Source of the DNA: Strigamia acuminata
Taxonomy: Eukaryota > Arthropoda > Chilopoda > Geophilomorpha > Linotaeniidae
DNA length: 64,000 nt
NCBI GenBank assembly: GCA_949358305.1
Contig: OX442324.1
Location: 1,167,501-1,231,500, forward strand
Direction: 5' to 3'
Under the pieces are notes generated by a model. The model was not told the origin of the DNA, made no database searches, and saw only the letters and a list, made by a program, of their open reading frames with translations. Shown here piece by piece: positions 8,978 to 17,768 of this stretch. The translations under genes and the position numbers were made by a program. Position 1 is the first letter of the stretch; each line of letters opens with the position of its first letter.

Positions 8978-11900
8978 TTAGGAGACGACTCCTGCCGTGT
9001 TTTCCGATGTTTTAACGCGTAAACATCGTTCCTTTGCGAAGTTAATGCAAATAGACCGAATTTCTGTCTGAAATTCAGCAACACGGGCGGAGATGTCATC
9101 TTGGTCTGCTGGAGACAAATCCTCCATTTCCAGTCCAGATTCCTCGTCTTCGGGGTCACTGGCAACGTCAGGAACTTCCGGAGCTGGTTCTGGCGCCTGA
9201 TACCAGTGGCGGAGATCCGCCACGTGAATTGGCTGCGAAATGTTCCCATTCTCGTCCATTAAAAGCACGGTATTCGGTCCAAGAAGACGATGCAGCAAGT
9301 AAACGCCCTCGGTTCGGTGTTGGAAACCCGAACTCACCTGTTTGTCGGTCGACGACAAGGTCCGATTTTTGACGGTGACCCAATCTCCGGGTTTGAACGC
9401 GTGTGGCCGCCGTTTCCGGTCATACCACCTCTTGTGGCGTAAGTTGGCGGCCTCCAAGTTCTTCTTAGCTTCTTCTCGAACGCGTAGCAAATATCGATGG
9501 AGAAATTGAGCCTCGTCTGGTGGTAGTGGTTCTCCGTCGTCCGTATCCGAGTCCACGTCGCCTGGAAACCGTGCTTCCTGTCCCGTAACCATCATATATG
9601 GTGAAAATTTAAGTGATGTCTGGTATGCAGAGTTGATGGCGAGAATAAATGAACCAATATGTCGATCCCAACGCGTATGTTCATCAATATACGCAAGGAT
9701 GCATGTTTTGAGCGATTGGTTGAGTCTTTCCGCCAAGTTCCCCTGCGGATGGTACACAGACAGATACTTATTGACCATTCCCATTTCCGCACACTGCGCC
9801 TGAAATTTGGCGGAGCGGAAAGTGGGGGCGTTATCACTAATGATGGTTTTTGGATATGCCCATCGATAAGTGAACTTCTTAAGCTGTTTGATTGTGGTGG
9901 AGACATCGGCTCTTTCTGTTAAGCGTACATCCACCCAACGACTGGCAGCGTCAACCATGACAAACGCGTAACAGTGGCCGCCAGTCGATTTCAGCTTCTT
10001 TCCAAAATAATCGATATAAATAGTTCGAAATAGTCTCCTTGGCTTTGCAGTCTCCATCTCGCCGTACGGAAGTCTCCGTTCCACCTTCGCCCTTTGGCAG
10101 GGCTCGCACACCTTGATCCATTCCGTCACATCTTTTTTCATCCCCGGCCAAAACACGCGTGTTTTTAAACGCATCATTGTCTTTTCGATGCCTAAATGGC
10201 CGGAGGTAGGCGGGAAATGTAGACAGTGGAAATACTTGTAGCGTAGCGGCTGTGGAAGATATATCCGACGCGTAGGAGCCCGCTGACCAATTTTGGTTGG
10301 TGGAAACTTGCAAAGCAAGCCTCTGTATAAAGCCATGTCAATTGCTTGTTTCTTGACCCTTTCAGCCTCCTCTTCATCCGGCGGAAGACTTTTCGAACTG
10401 AGATACAAAATTAGTCCTTTTGACCATTCATCGGCGTTTTGGGCTTCTTTAATGGCTTTCTGCGTTGGAAGTATCTCAATTGTCGGGTGATCCGCAGGAA
10501 GTGAGTAAAAACTGCCATCGGAGGAGTGGTCGGAGTGTTGGGACAACTCCGGGTCGACGGAGGGTGTTGGGGAGGCCAATTGTCGCCGCGTCCGCGTCGC
10601 AGGCCCCAAATCCAATGGCAAGTCCGGAATCTGGAACTCGTCAGAATCCGCGTCGCCTGGCGGCTCCCCGCTTAAAAGGGACATTTCACTGCCTTCGGAG
10701 TCGGAGGCACGGTCGAAGATTATGGGAGTCTTTCTGGGCCTGCCAACAGGCCTCTTCTCCACAACCTTCTTTGGTCGCCCCCTCTTCCTTTTCACAGGGA
10801 CATCCCCGGGCAGGGAAACCGCTGAAGACTTTTCATCCTCAGAGATTAGTTGCTCCACCGGGTCCTCGATGATTGGGTGCTTCCTTGGTCGGCCCCTCCT
10901 CCTCTTCGCGGGGGGATCCCCAGCAGGAAGAGAAATTACCACGGACTCCTCATCGTCGGAAACGAGCCCATCAATCATTGGGTCCTGGATGACCGGATGC
11001 TTCCTTGGTCGGCCCCTCTTCCTTTTCACCGGAGTAGCCCCAACTGGTGTTGGTCCTCCGGCGATCGGGTACTTTCGTGGACGTCCCCTCTTCCTTTTCG
11101 GAGGGTTGTTGTCCACCGGACTAATATCCACCGACCCCGGAGCCGCCCCAGCCAACCTGGCGAGCAGGATGCGTTTTTGACGACGCATTGTGACAGCTCG
11201 AACAATTTTAGCATTTGATGGTTTGAAATGCGTCAAATCTTCCAACTCCTCCATCTTTGGCACTGGCCAATCCCTGTAATCGTCAAAGAACGCACAATAA
11301 CATGTGTCGTCCAAAGCTGGGCAATCCTCATCATCCAACTCGATTGGCGGGTCGACCGGGGCGCGGCTCAAAGCGTCAGCAACTCGATTCTTTGTTCCAC
11401 TGCAGTGTAGGAACGTGAAACGATATTCCGACAAAGAAAGAATCCAGCGCGCCAATCGACCCTTGGGCTCTCGTTGGGTGAAGAGCCACATCAAGGACTT
11501 ATGGTCACTCTCGAGGTAAAAGTCCATTAGCTCGAGATACGCCCTGAAGCGCTTCACGGCCCACACAGCGGCCAAGCATTCAATTTCAGTTGTCATATAA
11601 TTCTTCTCCGCCTTGTTTAGGGCTCTCGACGCGAAGGCAATGGGAACGCGTACACCGTCATTGTTGATTTGCATCAAGACGGCACCAAGCCCCGAATAAC
11701 TAGCGTCTGTTTGGAGAATATAGGGTTTTTTCCAGTCGGGGAAATTCCTGTGAAGTGTAGACAACGAAATCTGGTTTTTTAAATACTCGAAGGCCGCCTG
11801 GTGCTCGGGCTTCCACACCCAAGGCGCATTCTTTCGCATCAGAACACGAAATACCTCGCAAGTCTTGGAATAACCGGGGAAGAACGACGCGTAATACCCG

Positions 11901-14047
11901 ACCATCCCCTTGAAGCGTTGCAGCTCCTTGAGGTTAGTAGGCGCCGGATATTTTTGGATAGCGTCTGTCTTCTTTGGGTTGGGTCGGATAATTCCCTCTT
12001 CAACGATATGGCCAAGAACCTCAAGGCTCCTCTTACACAATTCAGTCTTCCCGGCGTTCATGGTAAAACCGGCGTTGTCGAGGAGCGAAAGCACCTTTTG
12101 CAGGTGAACAACATGCTCTTCGAAGGTCTTGCTAAACACTATAATATCGTCAATATAGACAAAGACGAATTTGTAGAGGTGTTCAGCCAGTGTAAGATTC
12201 ATGGCGCGTTGCAGGGTGGCCGGCCCGTTGATAGGACCGAAGGGCATACGCGTATATTCGTAGAGTCCCCTGTGGGTGACAAACGCGAGATATCGTTCAT
12301 CTCCAGGTCGGACTCCTATTTGATGGAACGCTTCCCTTCCGTCGATTATGGAAAACCATTTTGCTCCACCAAGATACGCAAAGATGTTGTCGATATCTGG
12401 GAGCGGATAGACGTCGGGCAAAGTTTGGGCATTTATCGGCCTAAAGTCCATAGCGCAGCGCCAGCGCCCGTCCTTCTTCGGGACCACAACTGGCGCCACA
12501 GCACAGTCACTTTTGGAGCGTCTTATTACTCCTTGTGCCATTTTTTGGTCTATGTAAGCGTCGGGCTTCAAATTCACCTCAAATTGCGTGTTATTACAGA
12601 GCCCCAATTCCTCACGGAAAATGTGAGCAACTGGTTTCAACGCATCCATTAGATGAGTTATGCGTTTAGGCTCCAACTGATTACACAATTGGTTGTAGAC
12701 CCAAGTGAGTTTGGTCGGGTCCCTATTCGGGATATATTGCACAAAATTAATATCATGCTGTCTAGGGGTACTCTCAACACCTTCTGTTATAGGGAAAGTA
12801 GGAGGAGTCTCCACGTTGCCCACGCCGCCCCCCACCAAAGGAGAAGCCGTAAGGGCCACCGAAGGGCTTCGAGAAACCGCCTTCACCCTCGCCTTGCGCA
12901 ATTTATCCGCCCGACGCATTTGGCTCAAACACATGGTCCGTTTTCCAGGTTTGCGCGTTATTCGCACAATACTCTTGCGCGCCTTTTCACGCCTCCTGGG
13001 AGACCAAATGAATGTCCACTGTTGAGAGTCAGGATTCCTCCGAGCTAAAACAACCTTCACAATGTGGGGATTGTCCGAATACGGAGGCTCAAACAACTCT
13101 TCCTCAAATTCACGCTTGCTCAGGAAAACGCAGTTCGCATCACCGATCGGTGGCTTAGCCACCACAGGCTCCTCTTTCTCAACTGGAGGAGTGTCCTCGT
13201 CTGGCTTTACCTCCTGCTTAACCGAGCTAATGGGTTCCGCTGGGTTTTCCGGTAATTTAACCGGCGGATTCCTCATTCCCGGCAAGTTGTACAGAGGCGG
13301 GCCTCGGACGACAACTCCCTCCGGCAACGAGGGTTGTTCCTTGGTTAGAGGGAAAAGGATCACTGGATCCGAGGCTCGAGCTTGCTCCTCATTCAGGAAG
13401 GGGTGACGCGTTCCATCCCCCAGGAGGAACCAATAGTTATTGCCGTGATCTACGCATAAACCAACGGCCTTACAGAAGTCCAGCCCCAGGAGAAGTTCTT
13501 GCGACCCCTGCGCAATGATGAGACAAGTAAAGCAAACTACCGCCAAGGGAGCTCGGACGGCAATCTGCACACAACCTAGAACGCGTTCAATTTGATTTGA
13601 CGCGGTCCGAATTGTCTCGTCCATTGGAACCATCTCCACTCCAATTTCCTTGGAAAGCCTTTTGAACAGCGGCATAGTCATTATACATGTCTGCGCTCCA
13701 CTATCCATCAGGGCAATAAACTCGATGTTCACCCAAGCTATCTTAACGAAGGGCGCATCGCGGCGACAACGGTCCTGCAACCCGATTATCAGCTTCGGTT
13801 CTTTAGAAGCCAAGAACTCGGGTGGCGACAACATAATAAAATTTGTCATTTTCGGAAGGGCACCAGCCACAACAGTAGCACCAGCTTCCGCAGGCTTAGG
13901 CGATTCCATCCAAGCACTTGGGCCACTTGTAGAAGCAGCCAACGACCGATTTACTTGCGTTTCGGGTCCGCCGCCTTCTCGGACGGTTTGGTCGGCGGAC
14001 CCAGGTCGTTTCCCGGAAACTGCCAGGGTTTGAAGCAATGGGGACAT
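8978..14047 (-). CDS. pol: Gypsy Pol polyprotein (PR-RT-RNH-AT-hooks-IN)
   Basis: This 1689-residue frame overlaps the end of gag in the -1 frame. Visible in order: aspartic protease with the DSGA active site at about residue 115; reverse transcriptase with YIDD at 631-634; RNase H with the TDAS motif near 774; a linker at about 983-1110 carrying five GRP(R/K)K AT-hook motifs in KRKRGRPRK-type contexts; an integrase zinc region (HLGIEK...CEPC, about 1280-1320); and the catalytic triad Asp (YIDYFG, ~1345), Asp (SDNAPTF, ~1402), Glu (AERLNQ, ~1440), followed by a basic C-terminal domain. The domain order is that of Ty3/gypsy. AT-hooks bind the minor groove of AT-rich DNA and are not a standard Pol module; they may tether the integration complex to AT-rich targets, and this copy does lie in AT-rich DNA. 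No stop or frameshift is seen. Confidence 0.95.
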   Translation of the reverse strand: MSPLLQTLAVSGKRPGSADQTVREGGGPETQVNRSLAASTSGPSAWMESPKPAEAGATVVAGALPKMTNFIMLSPPEFLASKEPKLIIGLQDRCRRDAPFVKIAWVNIEFIALMDSGAQTCIMTMPLFKRLSKEIGVEMVPMDETIRTASNQIERVLGCVQIAVRAPLAVVCFTCLIIAQGSQELLLGLDFCKAVGLCVDHGNNYWFLLGDGTRHPFLNEEQARASDPVILFPLTKEQPSLPEGVVVRGPPLYNLPGMRNPPVKLPENPAEPISSVKQEVKPDEDTPPVEKEEPVVAKPPIGDANCVFLSKREFEEELFEPPYSDNPHIVKVVLARRNPDSQQWTFIWSPRRREKARKSIVRITRKPGKRTMCLSQMRRADKLRKARVKAVSRSPSVALTASPLVGGGVGNVETPPTFPITEGVESTPRQHDINFVQYIPNRDPTKLTWVYNQLCNQLEPKRITHLMDALKPVAHIFREELGLCNNTQFEVNLKPDAYIDQKMAQGVIRRSKSDCAVAPVVVPKKDGRWRCAMDFRPINAQTLPDVYPLPDIDNIFAYLGGAKWFSIIDGREAFHQIGVRPGDERYLAFVTHRGLYEYTRMPFGPINGPATLQRAMNLTLAEHLYKFVFVYIDDIIVFSKTFEEHVVHLQKVLSLLDNAGFTMNAGKTELCKRSLEVLGHIVEEGIIRPNPKKTDAIQKYPAPTNLKELQRFKGMVGYYASFFPGYSKTCEVFRVLMRKNAPWVWKPEHQAAFEYLKNQISLSTLHRNFPDWKKPYILQTDASYSGLGAVLMQINNDGVRVPIAFASRALNKAEKNYMTTEIECLAAVWAVKRFRAYLELMDFYLESDHKSLMWLFTQREPKGRLARWILSLSEYRFTFLHCSGTKNRVADALSRAPVDPPIELDDEDCPALDDTCYCAFFDDYRDWPVPKMEELEDLTHFKPSNAKIVRAVTMRRQKRILLARLAGAAPGSVDISPVDNNPPKRKRGRPRKYPIAGGPTPVGATPVKRKRGRPRKHPVIQDPMIDGLVSDDEESVVISLPAGDPPAKRRRGRPRKHPIIEDPVEQLISEDEKSSAVSLPGDVPVKRKRGRPKKVVEKRPVGRPRKTPIIFDRASDSEGSEMSLLSGEPPGDADSDEFQIPDLPLDLGPATRTRRQLASPTPSVDPELSQHSDHSSDGSFYSLPADHPTIEILPTQKAIKEAQNADEWSKGLILYLSSKSLPPDEEEAERVKKQAIDMALYRGLLCKFPPTKIGQRAPTRRIYLPQPLRYKYFHCLHFPPTSGHLGIEKTMMRLKTRVFWPGMKKDVTEWIKVCEPCQRAKVERRLPYGEMETAKPRRLFRTIYIDYFGKKLKSTGGHCYAFVMVDAASRWVDVRLTERADVSTTIKQLKKFTYRWAYPKTIISDNAPTFRSAKFQAQCAEMGMVNKYLSVYHPQGNLAERLNQSLKTCILAYIDEHTRWDRHIGSFILAINSAYQTSLKFSPYMMVTGQEARFPGDVDSDTDDGEPLPPDEAQFLHRYLLRVREEAKKNLEAANLRHKRWYDRKRRPHAFKPGDWVTVKNRTLSSTDKQVSSGFQHRTEGVYLLHRLLGPNTVLLMDENGNISQPIHVADLRHWYQAPEPAPEVPDVASDPEDEESGLEMEDLSPADQDDISARVAEFQTEIRSICINFAKERCLRVKTSENTAGVVS

Positions 14048-15978
14048 AAAGCAATGCGTTTTTCGATATCACGCATATACCAACGATCCTTGCGATTTTG
14101 CACCCACTCAGCTCCGGGTGGTAACACTAAATTGGGAGGGCTTGCCGTGTTGGCAAAAGAGTGAGCGGAATGGCCACACATTGCCATCGCGATACCCGGA
14201 GGAACCTTTGCTTCCGGAGCCTTCGTAGGGGCACTGATTACCCGTGTCGGCGCCGGAGGTTCACTCCTCAGGGACTGCCCGACGACACTCTGCGCATCAC
14301 CATCCGCCATCGGATAGCCCAAAACCTCAGCCAACGCAACCAATTTTCGATTATCAAATTGGAGGCGGGCAGGAGGTTTCTCTGTCTTAGCCGGTTCCAT
14401 CTTTTTGGTCTCCCAAAGCCTAACTTTCCTAGGTTTGGGTTCGGGAGCGGGTACCGGGCCTTTTCGAACCCCTTTTTCGTCAAATCTACGGTGTTGAAGG
14501 GCACGCATCTTCAACTCACGATCCGCCGCCTGACCCAGATCTATCGCCCGCGACATGGAATGTACGCCATAGCGGACCATCGTATCGGTGATCTGCGGCT
14601 GCAGCCAATGCTGAGCCAAGTTCCACTGCTGCCGATCCCCTAGCACACCTGTCAATTCAAGGTAACGACTCATTTCACACAGAAACTCTGCCGTATCCTC
14701 TCCAACTTCCTGACACGCATCTTGTAAGAAGACCGCCGCGTCAGCTTCGGACAGGGAATACACCCTGCGGAAGCGCACGACAAATTCACTCCATGTTTTA
14801 GGTTTATGACGCAAGCGCAGGAACCAATTTAATGGTTTCCCACCCAAGGCCAAAGGAATAAACAAGTCGATATACGCCTCCTCCGACACGCGTGACATGA
14901 CAAAATGTGCTCGCAGTTTTGCCAGGAATCGCTCAACAGCATTATAAGATAGGTCCGTCTCATCAAACTTCGGCACACTCTCCGATTTCACATGCGACAA
15001 ATCATACTGGGGCTGTGGGGCCGGTATTGGCGGATAAGTCCGCTGCCGGAGACGCGAATTGACTGAATTCCCGCGCGCAGCAGCTGCCCGATCAACACTT
15101 GCCGTCGAAGGAAGGCTGACAGCCGAGGATTTGGAACGAATTATGTCCCTCATAACCTCACTGTTGGCATACTCCGACGGAGCGTATCTTTGCGAGCCCG
15201 CTTGGGCTGTCACGTTCGATGGCCTCTCTCGCGGGGGTAGCGGAGGGTTTATATTCCCCGGCGCTCCCCCTTCTCCTGCTAAACCTTGTCTGTCAAATTC
15301 ACTCGGCGTCAGGATACGTGAGCGGACCGGTCTCGGCCCCTGATCCTGCCCAGGAGGAGGCCCGTCGCCAGGCAGAGTGTCATGAGGTCTCTGCTGAACA
15401 GGTGGAATTACCCCCTCCACGGGCTGCACGGTTAAAGCCACAATTTCCTCCCTAACTACATCCCTCATCCCCCCTAGAGTCTCATTCCTCCAATGTACCA
15501 ATCTGCAGTCGATATTATGACTAAATTGTTCCATTGTTCGAACAACGCGTTCATTCAGCGCCAGCTCGGCTCGCTGTAAATAACGCAACCAATCTGGTTC
15601 ACGTTGGACTTCCTCCCTAGCAACATTATCCTCCGGACTAGATCCCGGAGGAGCGGTGGGGTTTCTTCGCACCGGGGGAGTCAATACCGCTGACGCTGAC
15701 AAATCCACTCGAGACTCAAGCACAGTCGAGGAGGTGTCGGGGCGATAGGAGCCATCTGTTGTGGAGGCCCCCATCTCTGCAATTGCAGCACCCTCGTGTA
15801 TTTGCGAGTAGGATGGCGGCCGACCATCCCCTGCCAAGGGAACGCCATGCACGGACTTGGGCCTTGGCTGCGAGTCAGACGGGCGCGGCGTACGTTCGTA
15901 AAGCCGCTCACCCGCCCGACGCAACCAGTCGGGCCACACACTTGTAGAGTCATCACCAAGATGACCTCCTTCCGCCAT
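13951..15978 (-). CDS. gag: Gypsy Gag
   Basis: The protein has 675 residues and starts at an ATG 180 nt inside the 5' LTR. The first half is proline- and charge-rich with little order. Residues about 330-500 form a helical capsid-like domain of the retrotransposon-gag type (motifs FLAKLRAHF, PLNWFLRLR, WSEFVVRFRRVYS). The usual CCHC knuckle is absent; instead the C-terminus has an MCGHSAH stretch and, near residue 650, a CPHC pair, possibly an atypical zinc site. The last 33 codons overlap pol and carry the slippery heptamer, so full-length Gag is the default product and Gag-Pol the frameshifted one. Confidence 0.88.
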   Translation of the reverse strand: MAEGGHLGDDSTSVWPDWLRRAGERLYERTPRPSDSQPRPKSVHGVPLAGDGRPPSYSQIHEGAAIAEMGASTTDGSYRPDTSSTVLESRVDLSASAVLTPPVRRNPTAPPGSSPEDNVAREEVQREPDWLRYLQRAELALNERVVRTMEQFSHNIDCRLVHWRNETLGGMRDVVREEIVALTVQPVEGVIPPVQQRPHDTLPGDGPPPGQDQGPRPVRSRILTPSEFDRQGLAGEGGAPGNINPPLPPRERPSNVTAQAGSQRYAPSEYANSEVMRDIIRSKSSAVSLPSTASVDRAAAARGNSVNSRLRQRTYPPIPAPQPQYDLSHVKSESVPKFDETDLSYNAVERFLAKLRAHFVMSRVSEEAYIDLFIPLALGGKPLNWFLRLRHKPKTWSEFVVRFRRVYSLSEADAAVFLQDACQEVGEDTAEFLCEMSRYLELTGVLGDRQQWNLAQHWLQPQITDTMVRYGVHSMSRAIDLGQAADRELKMRALQHRRFDEKGVRKGPVPAPEPKPRKVRLWETKKMEPAKTEKPPARLQFDNRKLVALAEVLGYPMADGDAQSVVGQSLRSEPPAPTRVISAPTKAPEAKVPPGIAMAMCGHSAHSFANTASPPNLVLPPGAEWVQNRKDRWYMRDIEKRIALCPHCFKPWQFPGNDLGPPTKPSEKAADPKRK
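13964..14014 (-). promoter_or_regulatory. Gag-Pol -1 ribosomal frameshift signal
   Basis: On the minus strand the heptamer GGGAAAC (14014-14008) is phased as G GGA AAC in the gag frame, the canonical X XXY YYZ slippery form. After a 5-nt spacer, GGGTCCGCCG (14002-13993) is perfectly complementary to CGGCGGACCC (13973-13964), giving a 10-bp GC-rich stem with a 19-nt loop. A -1 slip enters the pol frame, 33 nt after the pol ATG and before the gag stop. Heptamer, spacing and stem all match known retroviral frameshift elements. Confidence 0.88.
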
Positions 15979-16137
15979 GATAGACAGAAACTATAGCAGT
16001 GACTCAAATGAATGATCTTACTGCTTAAAAAATAGCGAATAACAACGCCACTTAAACCTTAGTTTTTCCAAAAACAATTGCTAACCCCACTGCAAAGCAG
16101 TTTATATGGGCAGCAATTAGAAAAACTCGGAATAGTT

Positions 16138-16155
16138 TCCCGGGTTTCGGCACCA
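16138..16155 (-). other. Primer binding site for tRNA-Phe
   Basis: Two bases inside the 5' LTR the minus strand reads TGGTGCCGAAACCCGGGA. These 18 bases are complementary to the 3' end of animal tRNA-Phe (acceptor GCCGAAA...TTTCGGC plus CCA). Confidence 0.85.
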
Positions 16156-16157
16156 CG

Positions 16158-17317
16158 TGTAATGAATCGCGTTTCCCGAGCGGTTTGGGACGCGTTTGAA
16201 AGACGCCGCGATACAGAAAATCTTGGGAGCCTGGTCCTCGAGACCTGCCCAGCCGCGAGTGCACGCCTTATGTCGGTAGCACACACTCCAGATCCCGATC
16301 TTTACACGAATATTTATTTTGGCCGGGTATTCCGAGCTACTAAAATGGGGGGACAGAATTTGCTTAGCGGTCACCAGAGTCAAGACCCAACGCGCGTCCC
16401 GCAACGTATCGTGCAGATCACAAGATCACACGAAGTTAAACGAAACACGTAACGTCCGACTCACAAGCGTCCGCCTCGCTGTCGAAGTGAAGCGTGAAAT
16501 GCGTGCTAACGCGTGCGTAACTGGCCTGCACGGTCACTCAAATCTAAACTAAACCTCAAACTAATGCTTAATTAAGCTAAAGCTCGTTGTGAGCGGCGAA
16601 ACTAAGCTATGCGCCGAACGCATGAAATAAATAGACACAAAGACTTCAGTTTGAAAGCCAAACAAACTTATCCTGCCTAAATAGCGACGCGTCACGGCGC
16701 CTAAAACAACACGAAAGGAAGCGGAAAAACAACAGGTTCAAGTGGATAAAACTGTGAGTTAACACTAATAAAGATGAGATGAAAACCTAGAGTCATATCT
16801 CAGAACTACTAGGCGAAAACAAAGCAGCAAGTGAGCTTTGAAAGGTGAGCTAAGACTCTGCCATGAGCACTGGCTCCGAGGAGCACCTACGCGTTCGGGA
16901 TACAGAGCTTAACTGAGGAAAAAAGGGAAAAATAGGGTGAAAGGTAAACTTGGACTCAACCAAGCTCAACCAATTACGGAAGAGTCAAGAGCCAATCAGT
17001 ACAGTCGGTGCATACTAAGTGTATGACTAACGTCGACGCGTACTGACCAGAATAGAAATGCAAATGAGTTCGCATCAAAACAATAAACAGAAATAGAAAA
17101 ACTAGGAAGAGATAAGAGAGAAGTGAGAGAAAGAGAAGAGAGTTAGGAATGAGTAAGAGATAAGAAAGGAAGAAATGAGGGAAAATGAGGAGAACTCGGC
17201 TAAACATAAGACAAAATGAAAACAATACAAGGTAGGAACACAATTAGGGTTTATTAGAAACACAACACGGGGGAAACAATGCGTACTACTCGTACGCGTG
17301 AACACCGGACCGTGACA
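16158..17317 (-). repeat. Gypsy 5' LTR
   Basis: This is the promoter-bearing LTR for the minus-strand genes. It matches 4061-5220 without a visible difference. Confidence 0.95.
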
Positions 17318-17384
17318 AAATAACTAATAAATTATATTAATTTAATTAATTAAAATAAATAACTACAAGTAATTCAATTCATTT

Positions 17385-17640
17385 ACAAGTAATTCATTTA
17401 TTTGTAAATATTTAATAAAAAATCTTAAATGTGTAATTCAATTAATTTACAAGTAATTCATTTATTTGTAAATATTTAATAGAAAATGCTAAATGTGTAA
17501 TTCAATTAATTTACAAGTAATTCATTTATTTGTAAATATTTAATAGAAAATGCTAAATGTGTAATTCAATTAATTTACTAGTAATTCATTTATTTGTAAA
17601 TATTTAATAGAAAATGCTAAATGTGTAATTCAATTCATTA
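17385..17640. repeat. 64-bp AT-rich tandem repeats near the Polinton left end
   Basis: ACAAGTAATTCATTTATTTG recurs at 17385, 17449 and 17513, with a variant at 17577, a 64-bp period over about four copies. It lies between the gypsy insertion and the polymerase gene. The rest of 17318-17768 is AT-rich and non-coding. Confidence 0.85.
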
Positions 17641-17725
17641 ATTAATTAATTAATAAATAAAAAAATTCCTAAAAGTATGTTTCATTCTTAATCAATTTTC
17701 CTTTTTTTTTAATTTATTTTTCTTT

Positions 17726-17738
17726 TATATAAAAAAGG
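17726..17738 (+). promoter_or_regulatory. TATA box upstream of DNA polymerase
   Basis: TATATAAAAAAGG lies about 30-40 nt before the polymerase ATG at 17769, with an initiator-like TCATTCTG close to the ATG. This differs from the A-tract starts of the other Polinton genes. Confidence 0.5.
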
Positions 17739-17768
17739 ATAATGATTTAGATTCATTCTGTGCTCAGA

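Larger units (their letters stand above)
4061..17317 (-). mobile_element. Complete Ty3/gypsy retrotransposon with a third ORF
   Basis: Two 1160-bp LTRs (TG...CA in the sense orientation TGTCACGG...ATTACA) enclose gag, pol and an extra gene, all on the minus strand. A primer site for tRNA-Phe lies next to the 5' LTR (right-hand side). The probable target duplication is AAAT (4057-4060 and 17318-17321). The LTRs look identical by eye and all three large ORFs are open, so the copy is very young and possibly competent. The hexamer ACGCGT occurs about 40 times across the element. Confidence 0.95.

Noticed and set aside
11801-12652. 283-residue plus-strand ORF
   Set aside because: It is the antisense of the gypsy reverse transcriptase.
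17318-17768. Taken at first as the Polinton left terminus
   Set aside because: No sequence here matches the right terminal repeat, whereas 3813-3914 does and has the matching 6-bp duplication.
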